From HyVt-337 sp964428895 (GTDB lineage Bacteria; Planctomycetota; Phycisphaerae; SM23-33): a stretch of DNA of 29,959 nucleotides. The stretch is from assembly GCA_964428895.1 (NCBI GenBank), contig CAYRZU010000042.1, positions 1-29,959 of the forward strand, in the 5' to 3' direction. The stretch's first letter is position 1. Every line of letters starts with the position of its first letter. The translations under genes and the position numbers were made by a program. Of the stretch, positions 15,188-22,832 are shown one piece after another. Under the pieces are notes generated by a model. That model saw only the letters and a list, made by a program, of their open reading frames with translations, ran no database searches and was not told the DNA's origin.

Positions 15188-15591
15188 GGCAGTGTCCTTT
15201 CCAGAACGCATCCCATTCAATCGCCCCCGCCCGGTGCAGGGGCTTCTTGGTCTATTCTAGTCAGATGCGCCGCCGCGGAATGGCCTATTAGGGATTTCCC
15301 GTAGGAAAGTGCGCAAACTGCGAGGTCTGCCCCAAGAGCGCCTACGGCCATTGCCCCAACGCCGGACAGAACCTCTGGGGAAAACGCTTTTACGATCGGT
15401 TATGCCGTGCTATTATCGAGTCTAAGGGTAGAGATTCGCTTATCTGTAGAAAGGGACCCCGGCCCGAACGGGCCGTTAATGGGGCTGGGGCCGCGTGCCA
15501 TGCCGCTAGGGCACACACGTCTCTTTGGTGTCTGCGATCGGCCGTAGACATCCCGCGAATTTCGTTTCGTACATTTCTGGGAGGGCTTTAC
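15188..15591. other. Intergenic region with Cys-rich open segment and long leader
   Basis: Bases 15292-15591 are open in the same frame as the APS reductase gene but contain no ATG, GTG or TTG. The first part (about 15310-15393) encodes CANCEVCPKSAYGHCPNAGQ and has strongly GC-ending codons, like real coding DNA; an in-frame TAG at 15289-15291 separates it from a short ATG frame at 15265. The codon signal is lost from about 15394, where a candidate promoter begins. The rest is the leader of the downstream operon, with hairpins at 15460-15475 (CGGCCC, loop GAAC, GGGCCG) and 15495-15514 (GTGCC/GGCAC). Confidence 0.5.
15389..15416 (+). promoter_or_regulatory. Candidate promoter of APS reductase operon
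   Basis: TTTACG (15389-15394) and TATTAT (15411-15416) are spaced by 16 bases. Transcription would start near 15423, giving a leader of about 170 bases before the GTG at 15592. The resemblance to a sigma-70 promoter is fair; the -35 matches TTGACA at 4 of 6. Confidence 0.45.
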
Positions 15592-16377
15592 GTGTCCGGA
15601 TTGAGTGAAAGGGGTCATAAGATCCCGGTAAAACGCCGTCGGGAGCTTCCGTCGTTGCCGCGTATGTCGATTGAGCCGGCCGAGGTCCACCGGCTGGTCG
15701 AAGGCCTGAACTTCAAGCAGAAAGTGGACCGGTCACTGGCGCTGATTGGGCGAGCGTATGCCGAATTCGGCCCTCGCCTCGTTGTGGGCAACAGCCTCGG
15801 CAAGGACTCCTCTGTCGTGTGGCATCTGGCCAAGCGCGTTGGGTCCGACATTGCGGGCTTCATCGTGACCACGCGATTCAAGCCTCCCGAGACCAAGCGT
15901 TTCATGCTTGAACAAGTCAGGCAGTTCCCTGAACTGAGAGTATTCAGCAGCGACGCGGAGGTGCCGGCGGACCTGTACCGGACGGATCCGGATCGCTGTT
16001 GTGAGCTGTTGAAGGTCGAGCCCACGCGGCGCGCCATCAAGGATATGGACGCCGGATGTTGGATTACGGGCCTGCGATGCACCGAAGGAAGGACCCGTAC
16101 CGACTACCAGGAGGTCGAAGAGCGTGTGCCCGGGTTGGTAAAGCTCAACCCGATTCTGCTGTGGCATGAGCGAGAGGTCTGGCAGTACCTGGCCATGCAC
16201 CGGGTCGAAGTCAATCCTCTCTACGCCGAAGGATATCGTTCGCTCGGCTGTGCGCCCTGCACGGCCTTGTCTTGCGGCCCGAACGAACGGGCCGGGAGGT
16301 GGATGGGCACGAGCAAGTGCGGCGGGGAGTGCGGCATCCACACGCAACCACTCAAGCTCGTCGGCCTGGGGCGATGA
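15592..16377 (+). CDS. APS/PAPS reductase family protein, [4Fe-4S] APS-reductase type
   Basis: This 261-residue protein starts at a GTG with GGGAGGG seven bases upstream; an ATG 24 codons later lacks a ribosome binding site. It carries the PP-loop NSLGKDSS (67-74), ITGLRCTEGRTR (158-169) and the C-terminal catalytic ECGIH (Cys247). The [4Fe-4S] ligand pairs of APS reductases, CC (136-137, followed by KVEP) and CAPC (220-223), are both present, which separates it from cluster-free PAPS reductases. The expected reaction is adenylyl sulfate to sulfite and AMP with thioredoxin. Extra cysteines at 228 and 243 near the C-terminus are less usual. It heads an operon with a radical SAM protein and a glycosyltransferase rather than with sulfate assimilation genes, so a specialised role is possible. 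Confidence 0.85.
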   Translation: MSGLSERGHKIPVKRRRELPSLPRMSIEPAEVHRLVEGLNFKQKVDRSLALIGRAYAEFGPRLVVGNSLGKDSSVVWHLAKRVGSDIAGFIVTTRFKPPETKRFMLEQVRQFPELRVFSSDAEVPADLYRTDPDRCCELLKVEPTRRAIKDMDAGCWITGLRCTEGRTRTDYQEVEERVPGLVKLNPILLWHEREVWQYLAMHRVEVNPLYAEGYRSLGCAPCTALSCGPNERAGRWMGTSKCGGECGIHTQPLKLVGLGR

Positions 16378-16409
16378 GCCTTGCATCATCTTTGAAGAAG
16401 GAAACCGTT

Positions 16410-17852
16410 ATGAGAATCCTGTTTGTGAATCCTCGCTACGATGAAAGGCAGTACCGCTACAAGGTCAACAAACTGTGTCCGCCTCTTGGGATTTCCTACC
16501 TAACCAGCATTCACCTGGACCGGGGGCATACGGTGAACATCCTGGACATGGAAGCTCTGGAAATGGACGGCGATGCTCTGGCCGACTTCGTCGGCGAGTG
16601 GCGGCCCGAGTTGATCGGCTTCCACACTACCACACCAGTGGCGCACTTCGTGGCGCAATACGCCGCCGCCGCCAAGGCCGTTCGACCTGAGGCGACTGTC
16701 GTGATAGGTGGCCCCCACGCCACGCTCCTGCCGGAGGCGGTTTTCACGGACATCCCGCAGGCCGACTACCTGCTGCGGGGAGAGGCCGAGGGAACCATTT
16801 GCGACTTCGTCGACGCCCTGGAATCCCAGGCTTCGCCCGCGGACATGAAACGCATTGCCGGAATTGGCTTCCCGGATGGCGACGATGTGTTCATCTCTGA
16901 AGACATCCCCCATACCGAAGACCTCGATGACCTGCCCATGCCTGCATTCGACTTGCTGCCCTTGGACGCCTATCACGAAGGCAGCACGCTGGCCGAAACC
17001 GGTAAGGGGGGGCGTGCGATGACCATGTTGTCCAGCAGGGGCTGTCCGCATAGCTGCATCTTCTGCTGCGCCCCGGTCCTCTATGGCCACAAGTACCGAG
17101 CCCGGTCGCCCGAGAATGTCGTGGCGGAAATGAAGGTGTTGGTCGAGACCTACGACGTCTCCCACATCGTCTTCTACGACGCGTCCTTCATGGCCGACAC
17201 TCATCGCGTAGAAGGCATCTGTCGGGCCATTCTCGATGCGTCCCTAAAAGTGACTTGGCGGGCCCGGTGTCGGGCCGACAAGGTCAGCGAGCCCTTGCTC
17301 GCGCTGATGAAGGAAGCCGGCTGCACCACGGTCGCCATCGGGGTCGAAACGGGTTCGCAGCGACTGCTGGAGGTGCTGGACAAGAAGACGCGCCTGGAAG
17401 ATATCGAAAAGGCCTTCGAGATCGCCCACAAGGTTGGGTTGTGGACGGTGGGGTACTTCATCTTGGGCATTCCAACGGAAACGCCCGCCGAGGCCGAGCC
17501 GACCATCGAATTCGCCAAGAAGCTCGATCCGGACTGGGCCCTGTTCACCCACGCCACGCCGTTGCCGGGAACGCAAATGGCCGAAATGACTCGCGATCAA
17601 TTGATCACCGACGACTGGTCCCACCTGCGCTTCAGCGCTAACTCGCCCGTGATCAAGCGAGACAACATGAGTGAGCAAGATGAACAGGACCTGATGGACC
17701 ATGCCTTCCGGGCGTTCTACTTGCGGAAAGACTGGCTTAAGAATCGCCTCGCCAAAGCCACCACGCCCGTCCAAACCGAGCGGATCATCGACAGCTTCTT
17801 CTACTACTACGATAAGACTCCGACCTCAGAGGCCGTGACCTGTCCCTCATGA
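16410..17852 (+). CDS. B12-binding-domain radical SAM protein
   Basis: This 480-residue protein starts at 16410, behind AAGAAGGAAA; the frame is open further into the preceding gene but family alignment begins at MRILFVNPRY. Residues about 1-135 form a cobalamin-binding Rossmann domain (CPPLGISYL at 23-31, VVIGGPHATLLPEA at 97-110). The radical SAM domain starts near 200, with the cluster motif CPHSCIFC (Cys212, 216, 219), and has GVETGSQRLLEVLDK further on and GYFILGIPTET near the end of the barrel. Members typically perform radical methylations or carbon-skeleton changes. The substrate is unknown; the setting suggests a glycan or lipid modification. It overlaps the next gene by ATGA and follows the reductase by 32 bases. 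Confidence 0.92.
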   Translation: MRILFVNPRYDERQYRYKVNKLCPPLGISYLTSIHLDRGHTVNILDMEALEMDGDALADFVGEWRPELIGFHTTTPVAHFVAQYAAAAKAVRPEATVVIGGPHATLLPEAVFTDIPQADYLLRGEAEGTICDFVDALESQASPADMKRIAGIGFPDGDDVFISEDIPHTEDLDDLPMPAFDLLPLDAYHEGSTLAETGKGGRAMTMLSSRGCPHSCIFCCAPVLYGHKYRARSPENVVAEMKVLVETYDVSHIVFYDASFMADTHRVEGICRAILDASLKVTWRARCRADKVSEPLLALMKEAGCTTVAIGVETGSQRLLEVLDKKTRLEDIEKAFEIAHKVGLWTVGYFILGIPTETPAEAEPTIEFAKKLDPDWALFTHATPLPGTQMAEMTRDQLITDDWSHLRFSANSPVIKRDNMSEQDEQDLMDHAFRAFYLRKDWLKNRLAKATTPVQTERIIDSFFYYYDKTPTSEAVTCPS

Positions 17853-19084
17853 ACCTAGCGATCCTCATCGATAACTTTCGCCCCCATACCGGCGGGGGAG
17901 AAAGGCAAATGGAGGGCCTAGGGGCCGCCCTGGCCAAGCGGGGCATGCGAGTGTCCGTGGTAACGCGGCGTTACGAGGGCCTGGCCGCGCGGGAGGAATT
18001 CGGCGACATCGAGGTGCACCGGCTATCCCTCCCGGCGCCGCGGCTGGCGCGTACCATTGGGACCAAGCTCTACCGATTCCTCAGTGGGGGGTTGTTCCCG
18101 CTGTGTGCGATTCGGCACCTGGCCAAATGTGGCCGGCGGCCCCAGGTCGTACTCGTCCAAAGCGGACTGGCCTTCAACTACATCCTTCGGATCACCGGGG
18201 CTGCTGCTGTGGCCGGGGCCCTGACGCCGACCACCAAGGTCATCCTGAAGCCCTGGCTCAAACCGTGCCCGCACAGCGAACCGATGAGCGGACTTCGACT
18301 GTTGCGGCCGGACGAGGACTGCACCTCGCGTCTACGGAACCGTGTCTACGCGTTCGTTCGCCGCCACACGGACGCTTTCGTGGCCATCACCGAAGCCATC
18401 GGGCAAGACCTCGCCCGCGATAACATCCTGGACCAACGAATCCGGCAGATCCCCAACGGCGTCGATGCCGACACGTTCCGTCCCGTCGACCCCGAGGCGA
18501 AGCAACTGGCCAAGCAGCGCCTCAACCTGACGGGCAAGCGAGTGGTCACCTACTTGGGGCACCTGAACCCAGCCAAGGGGCTCTCAGTGCTGCTGGACGC
18601 CTGGCAGCAGGTCTCTGCCGACGCGAACGCCCACCTGCTTCTGGTGGGGCGGACCAGGCCTGAGGCGCAGTTCGACGCCCTCGTGACCCAGGCCCACATG
18701 CTCGATATCGGTGACAGTTTGACGTTCATCGGAGAACAGCAGGACGTTCGGCCTTACCTCGATGCCGCCGACGTATTCGTTCTGCCCTCGTTTCGTGAGG
18801 GGATGTCCAACGCCTTGTTGGAGGGAATGAGCTACGGGCTGCCTGTGGTGACGACCGATTGTCCCGGAATGGAGGATGTCGTCACTAATGACGTTAACGC
18901 CGTGGTCGTGCCCGTGGGAAACGCGGTGTCTCTGGCGGCCGGGCTATCTCGACTGCTTAGTAGCCCGGCCCTCGCCAAACGTCTAGGCGACGCGGCCAGA
19001 CAGACCATCCTCCAACGATTCTCCTTCGATGTCGTCGCCGAACAGTACGAAACGCTGTTCCAATCGCTGAACGGCCATCGGTAG
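17849..19084 (+). CDS. Glycosyltransferase family 4 protein
   Basis: This 411-residue protein has the GT-B fold of GT4. The N-terminal domain begins with MNLAILIDNF and TGGGERQMEGLGAALAKRG (the donor-side glycine-rich loop). The C-terminal domain has IPNGVDADTFRP, VVTYLGHLNPAKGL and the EX7E-type stretch FREGMSNALLEGMSYGLPVV, whose two Glu residues contact the nucleotide sugar. It transfers a sugar from an activated donor, with retention. No transmembrane helix is evident, so it is cytoplasmic or peripheral on the inner membrane. Its start overlaps the radical SAM stop by ATGA, which implies joint translation and a common pathway. Donor and acceptor cannot be read from sequence. Confidence 0.92.
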   Translation: MNLAILIDNFRPHTGGGERQMEGLGAALAKRGMRVSVVTRRYEGLAAREEFGDIEVHRLSLPAPRLARTIGTKLYRFLSGGLFPLCAIRHLAKCGRRPQVVLVQSGLAFNYILRITGAAAVAGALTPTTKVILKPWLKPCPHSEPMSGLRLLRPDEDCTSRLRNRVYAFVRRHTDAFVAITEAIGQDLARDNILDQRIRQIPNGVDADTFRPVDPEAKQLAKQRLNLTGKRVVTYLGHLNPAKGLSVLLDAWQQVSADANAHLLLVGRTRPEAQFDALVTQAHMLDIGDSLTFIGEQQDVRPYLDAADVFVLPSFREGMSNALLEGMSYGLPVVTTDCPGMEDVVTNDVNAVVVPVGNAVSLAAGLSRLLSSPALAKRLGDAARQTILQRFSFDVVAEQYETLFQSLNGHR

Positions 19085-19109
19085 GCCCGTTCCGTCGCCC
19101 GCCCACAGC

Positions 19110-20012
19110 CTACGGACACTTCCAGTTGATCAAATCGTCACTGACGGCCAGGCCGAGCATGGCTTCGTGGCCGGAGTTGCGGGGTTCGCAGTCGCCGTGG
19201 AATAGCATCAGCCATTTGCCGAGCGGTTCGCTGCGCAGGTCCATGATCGCCGGGGCGGTCGGGCCGTGGGGGGCCCAGGGCAGGTCGGGGAAGTCCAGGT
19301 AGTGGCAGCGGGGCCAATCGGTGAGGGTGTCCGAGCGGGCGTAGGCGATCTTTCGAGGGGCGCTGCAGGGGGAGCAGAACATCCACCACTCGTCCTCGTG
19401 GCGAAGGACATAGGGGTTCTCGACAGTCTCGCCGGTGGGCATGTGGGCTCGGCCAATCGCGGGGCGGTCGGGGAGGGCTTCTCGCCAAGTCTGCAGGGCG
19501 TCTTCGCTAATCAGCATCCCCAGTTCGCCGATGGTCTTGTAGTAGCACCAGGCCCGATCGCCGTCGAGGACGACGTACGGGTCGATCTGCCGGACGGAGT
19601 CGTTGTAGTTGTGCTGAGCGCCGGCTTCGACGAGCATGCGCGGCTCGGACCAGGTGACCAGGTCGTCGCTCTCGGCGATAAAGAGCCGACACCGCTCATC
19701 GCCCATGTCCTTACCGGGCCCGAAGGGGTAGCTCTGCATGCAGATCGCCCACTTGCCGCTGACCGGATGCCGAAAGACATTGCCGGGCGAGGAGTAGTGG
19801 TTCGGACCCCCAAACACCTCATGCGTCCGCGACCAGGTCACGAAGTCCTCGGTCGTCCGCATGTGCGTGCTGATGTAGATGGCGCCCTGTTTCCGGAAAT
19901 CCACGTAGGTGTAGTAGACGTAGAACAACCCGCCATGGAACGCCACGGCCGGGTCGCGGATGGCGAAGTCGGGCATGTCGTTGAGGATCGGATTCTGAAC
20001 GTTCTCAAGCAT
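19110..20012 (-). CDS. GH43-like five-bladed beta-propeller glycosidase
   Basis: This 300-residue protein starts at 20012 behind AAGGACGA. The N-terminal FAIRDPAVAFHGGLFYVYYT (16-35, with Asp20 as the likely catalytic base) is typical of GH43, GH32 and GH117-type beta-propeller enzymes. Repeated blade phrases such as FRHPVSGKWAICMQSY, FIAESDDLVTW, TVENPYVLRHEDEWWMF and AVSDDLINW support a five-bladed propeller. The acid Glu may be in the ENPYV region, but I cannot be sure. No signal peptide is seen. It probably cleaves or binds plant- or algal-type glycans in the cytoplasm. It is divergent from the putative hydrolase starting at 20136. Confidence 0.8.
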   Translation of the reverse strand: MLENVQNPILNDMPDFAIRDPAVAFHGGLFYVYYTYVDFRKQGAIYISTHMRTTEDFVTWSRTHEVFGGPNHYSSPGNVFRHPVSGKWAICMQSYPFGPGKDMGDERCRLFIAESDDLVTWSEPRMLVEAGAQHNYNDSVRQIDPYVVLDGDRAWCYYKTIGELGMLISEDALQTWREALPDRPAIGRAHMPTGETVENPYVLRHEDEWWMFCSPCSAPRKIAYARSDTLTDWPRCHYLDFPDLPWAPHGPTAPAIMDLRSEPLGKWLMLFHGDCEPRNSGHEAMLGLAVSDDLINWKCP

Positions 20013-20056
20013 CTGATCGTCCTTGCTGGTTCCTGGCCGGCTCGGCAGCCGTCGGT

Positions 20057-20133
20057 ATTTTCGATTTGCGATTGCTGATTGGCGATTGTATCCAGGGAGC
20101 TCTCGAAATCGAAAATCGAAAGTCGCAAATCCG
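20057..20133. repeat. Inverted arrays of degenerate heptanucleotide repeats, locus 2
   Basis: The left arm is ATTTTCG, ATTTGCG, ATTGCTG, ATTGGCG and ATTG (20057-20088). The right arm (20104-20133) contains CGAAAT, CGAAAAT, CGAAAGT and CGCAAATC, the same unit on the opposite strand. Fifteen bases separate the arms. The element fills most of the 123-base gap between two divergent glycan genes and ends two bases before the start codon at 20136, so it also takes up the leader. Confidence 0.65.
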
Positions 20134-20135
20134 TT

Positions 20136-21401
20136 ATGAATACTTACGAATTCATGGTCGCTCGTCGGGTCTTCCCGATTTCGTTCTTCAACTACAGCAA
20201 GTTCGGCACACCGGGCGGCGTGCCGGGGGCCGTGGCCGATTGGGTGGACTGCGGCATCAACCTGCCGCAGCTACCGAACTTTGTTCTCGAGCGGAACGAC
20301 AAGGCCGACGTGCTGGCGATGCTCGATGCGGTCGCCGAGGCCGGCTGTCAGGCGATTGTGCTGGACACCCGCGCCCACTACCCGGCCTACAAGACCAAGG
20401 GCGAAGAGGGCTTCCGGCAGGGGCTGGCTGAGGCGCTGGCCGATTGGGGCAGCCACCCGGCCACGTTCGGCCTGGAGGCCGGCGACGAGGCCAGCCAGGA
20501 CAACATCTGGTCGGCCTACCGAACGGCGGCCATCCACCGCGAAATGGCGCCCGAGCTAACGCACTTCATGAGCTTCGGCGGTTACTCGCCGCACGGCACG
20601 GAGTGGATGCAGCTCCGCAGCTATCGCCGTTACCTCGACGACTTCTGCGAGCACGCGGATCCGCGGTTCATTCACATGAACAACGGCGGCTGTACCGTGA
20701 TCGGCCCGGACGATCCCATCGACGGGTATTTCCGCGCCACGAAGATGATCGCCGACGGCGCCCAGCGAAACGGCACACGCTTCTGGGTGACGCTGCTATG
20801 TGCGGGCCATTTCAACTCGGCCACACCGACCGAAGACCAACTCCGCTGGCAGGTGAACACCGCAGCGGCCTGCGGGGCCCAGGGGATCGCCTGGTTCCTG
20901 TTCTACATGCAAGCCCCACACGCCAACTACACCACTATCCCCATCGACGAACACTGGGAACGGACGCGTCAGTACACGAAGCTCTCCCGCGTCAACCGCA
21001 CCTTCCAGAAGATGCACGGGCCCACGCTGACCCAACTGAAGTTCCAGAAGACCTTCCACGTCCACAAGGCCTACGGCGGCTATCCGGGCACGGTCGATAG
21101 CGAAATCATCAAGAGCGCCGAGGGCGACTTCCCCTTCATCCTCACGGAGTTCAAGGACCGGGAAGGCCGAGACTACGTGGCCGTCGTCAACAACACCCAC
21201 GAAACCAACGGCCAGGCCCGTATCACCTGGCACGGCCAACCCACCATCCACCGCATCGGCTGGGAATCCAAAGAGGCCGTCGACGTGATGTACAAAGGCC
21301 GTTCCAAGGACCCCGACCACCCCATCATCCGTTCCGGCCCGTGGCTGGCGCCGGGGCAGATGGAACTGTATCGGGTGGATGCGCCCCTGGCGAAGCCCTG
21401 A
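20136..21401 (+). CDS. Putative TIM-barrel glycoside hydrolase, family unclear
   Basis: This 421-residue protein is read from the ATG at 20136; an earlier start at 20079 would lie inside the heptamer repeat, and no start has a good ribosome binding site. The first 310 residues look like a TIM barrel: VLAMLDAVAEAGCQAIVLDT, FGLEAGDEAS (acidic pair at a strand end, like the LxDEP region of family 42-like enzymes), RFIHMNNGG and GAQGIAWFLFYM. The C-terminal 110 residues (FPFILTEFKDREGRDYVAVV) form a beta-sandwich of the kind found after such barrels. No signal peptide is seen. I cannot assign a CAZy family. Divergence from the GH43-like gene suggests a shared glycan pathway. Confidence 0.7.
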   Translation: MNTYEFMVARRVFPISFFNYSKFGTPGGVPGAVADWVDCGINLPQLPNFVLERNDKADVLAMLDAVAEAGCQAIVLDTRAHYPAYKTKGEEGFRQGLAEALADWGSHPATFGLEAGDEASQDNIWSAYRTAAIHREMAPELTHFMSFGGYSPHGTEWMQLRSYRRYLDDFCEHADPRFIHMNNGGCTVIGPDDPIDGYFRATKMIADGAQRNGTRFWVTLLCAGHFNSATPTEDQLRWQVNTAAACGAQGIAWFLFYMQAPHANYTTIPIDEHWERTRQYTKLSRVNRTFQKMHGPTLTQLKFQKTFHVHKAYGGYPGTVDSEIIKSAEGDFPFILTEFKDREGRDYVAVVNNTHETNGQARITWHGQPTIHRIGWESKEAVDVMYKGRSKDPDHPIIRSGPWLAPGQMELYRVDAPLAKP

Positions 21402-21602
21402 CGGGGCAGCCCCTCCTAACCGCCACATTCACCGGGGGTACGGTGATTCGTCTGCCAAGAGCGGGCGAATTTATTCTTACTGAGTTCTTGGGTATTGCCA
21501 TTTCCGCCCAACAATAACTCAGTAGTCGGAGAGCAACGGGGAGCAGCAGATCTGAAGTCCATGTCTGCGGGGTCGGTTCGGACTCGCTCGGAGGAACGTG
21601 TT

Positions 21603-22754
21603 ATGCTGAAACTGAAGTCTCACATCCACAGGGGAGCGATACTGGCGTTGACGTTCTTGCTGCTGGGCTCGCCGGCTGCGTTCGGCGTCCCCATGCCGTT
21701 CCCGGTTACCCAGTCCGATCATTATCTGATCGTTACGCTCGATAGCGACAGCGGCAATACCGATGTAGCGTGCAATAACTTCGAGCTGGGCGCCAACAAG
21801 GCCCCCGTGCCGTGCACCGATGATTTCCTCGACGGCGGCAGCACCGGCGGCCCGACGCTAAAGGGCGCGGTCCCGGACCTGCCCGCCAACGCGGCGCCGA
21901 TCTTCCAGGGCGTCGGCTACGGCGGCAACATCGCCATTACCGACTCGTCCGGCGAGTTCGAACTGCAGGATACGGGCGTCTACGGGCACGCGGGCATCGG
22001 CATTCGTGTGGCTGGGCCTGACAGCAGCGCCATCAACAAGTGCAGCAACTCGTTCTTCAACGATCCGAATATGTTCCCCAATACCTTCAACGTCGGCACG
22101 CAGACGGGCAACACCGTTGGCGCTGCCGTTCAGGCCACCCGGATAGACCACGACAACAGCGCCGGCGTGACCTATAACTTCGATCACACACTTCTGCTGG
22201 CGGAACTGGCGGTCGCCCGGGGCGCCATTAACGGCTTCGCGGCCACCAGCACACTGGATGTCAGCGGCAACGGCGGCAAGATCGACTCGGACCTTACGCT
22301 CACGCTGTCGCCGGGCATGAACGTGATCGACATTATCACCGGCGATAACGATTTTCTCGTTCAGAACTGCAACTTCGTGATCAACGGCCCGGCCGATTCC
22401 TTTGCGATCTTCCGCCTGCCGGGCAACGACAACATGCTGATCAGCGACGCCAACATCCTGAGGGGCAACGGCGGCATCGAGCCCAATGCGCTCCTGTTCT
22501 TCACCGACCAGGATGAGAACGACACGCACTTCAGTTTCTCCAACACCATCATTGGGTCCGTGGCGTTCTGGTCGCTGGGCGATGACGGCGGCAGCATCGA
22601 CATCTCCAACGCCCAAGGCTGCACCCAGTTGATCGCTGACATCGTCGACCTCGACGACGTCCGCTTCAACCGCTGTGCTTTCGTGCCGGAACCGGCGACG
22701 CTGGGCTTGCTGGGGCTGGGCGCCATGGGGGTGCTGCGGCGGCGAAGACGATAA
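21603..22754 (+). CDS. PEP-CTERM protein with choice-of-anchor-A-like domain
   Basis: This 383-residue protein starts at 21603 behind GGAGGA; the frame upstream lacks signal-peptide character. Residues 1-28 are a signal peptide. Residues about 180-355 resemble the choice-of-anchor A domain of secreted bacterial proteins: SPGMNVIDIITGDNDFL, SFAIFRLPGNDNMLISDANI, ALLFFTDQDEND and IIGSVAFWSLGDDGGS, in the usual order of a repetitive beta structure. The end is VPEPATLGLLGLGA followed by RRRRR, a standard PEP-CTERM signal. It is probably exported and attached to the envelope; adhesion is the usual guess for this domain. A terminator-like hairpin follows. Confidence 0.85.
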   Translation: MLKLKSHIHRGAILALTFLLLGSPAAFGVPMPFPVTQSDHYLIVTLDSDSGNTDVACNNFELGANKAPVPCTDDFLDGGSTGGPTLKGAVPDLPANAAPIFQGVGYGGNIAITDSSGEFELQDTGVYGHAGIGIRVAGPDSSAINKCSNSFFNDPNMFPNTFNVGTQTGNTVGAAVQATRIDHDNSAGVTYNFDHTLLLAELAVARGAINGFAATSTLDVSGNGGKIDSDLTLTLSPGMNVIDIITGDNDFLVQNCNFVINGPADSFAIFRLPGNDNMLISDANILRGNGGIEPNALLFFTDQDENDTHFSFSNTIIGSVAFWSLGDDGGSIDISNAQGCTQLIADIVDLDDVRFNRCAFVPEPATLGLLGLGAMGVLRRRRR

Positions 22755-22778
22755 GTGACTTCGGGGAGATTTGGAGCC

Positions 22779-22805
22779 GGGCCCGTCGTCGGAAGCGACG
22801 GGCCC
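22779..22805. terminator. Hairpin terminator between convergent PEP-CTERM genes
   Basis: GGGCCCGTCG (22779-22788) and CGACGGGCCC (22796-22805) form a perfect 10-bp stem around the seven-base loop TCGGAAG. On the plus strand it is followed by ATCTATTT, a weak T tract, so it best serves the gene ending at 22754. It could also stop transcription from the gene ending at 22833. Confidence 0.7.
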
Positions 22806-22832
22806 ATCTATTTGCGCCGGAGCGAGAGGGGG

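Noticed and set aside
15483..15495. T-box-like core (GGCTGGGGCCGCG) in the APS reductase leader
   Set aside because: Two positions differ from the T-box consensus, and no Stem I with a specifier loop can be seen in the short upstream leader.
15592..16377. DndC-type DNA phosphorothioation protein
   Set aside because: No dnd partners are nearby, and the ECGIH and CC/CxxC motifs point to an APS reductase.
20057..20133. Possible CRISPR array
   Set aside because: Units are seven bases, degenerate and without spacers, and no cas genes are near.
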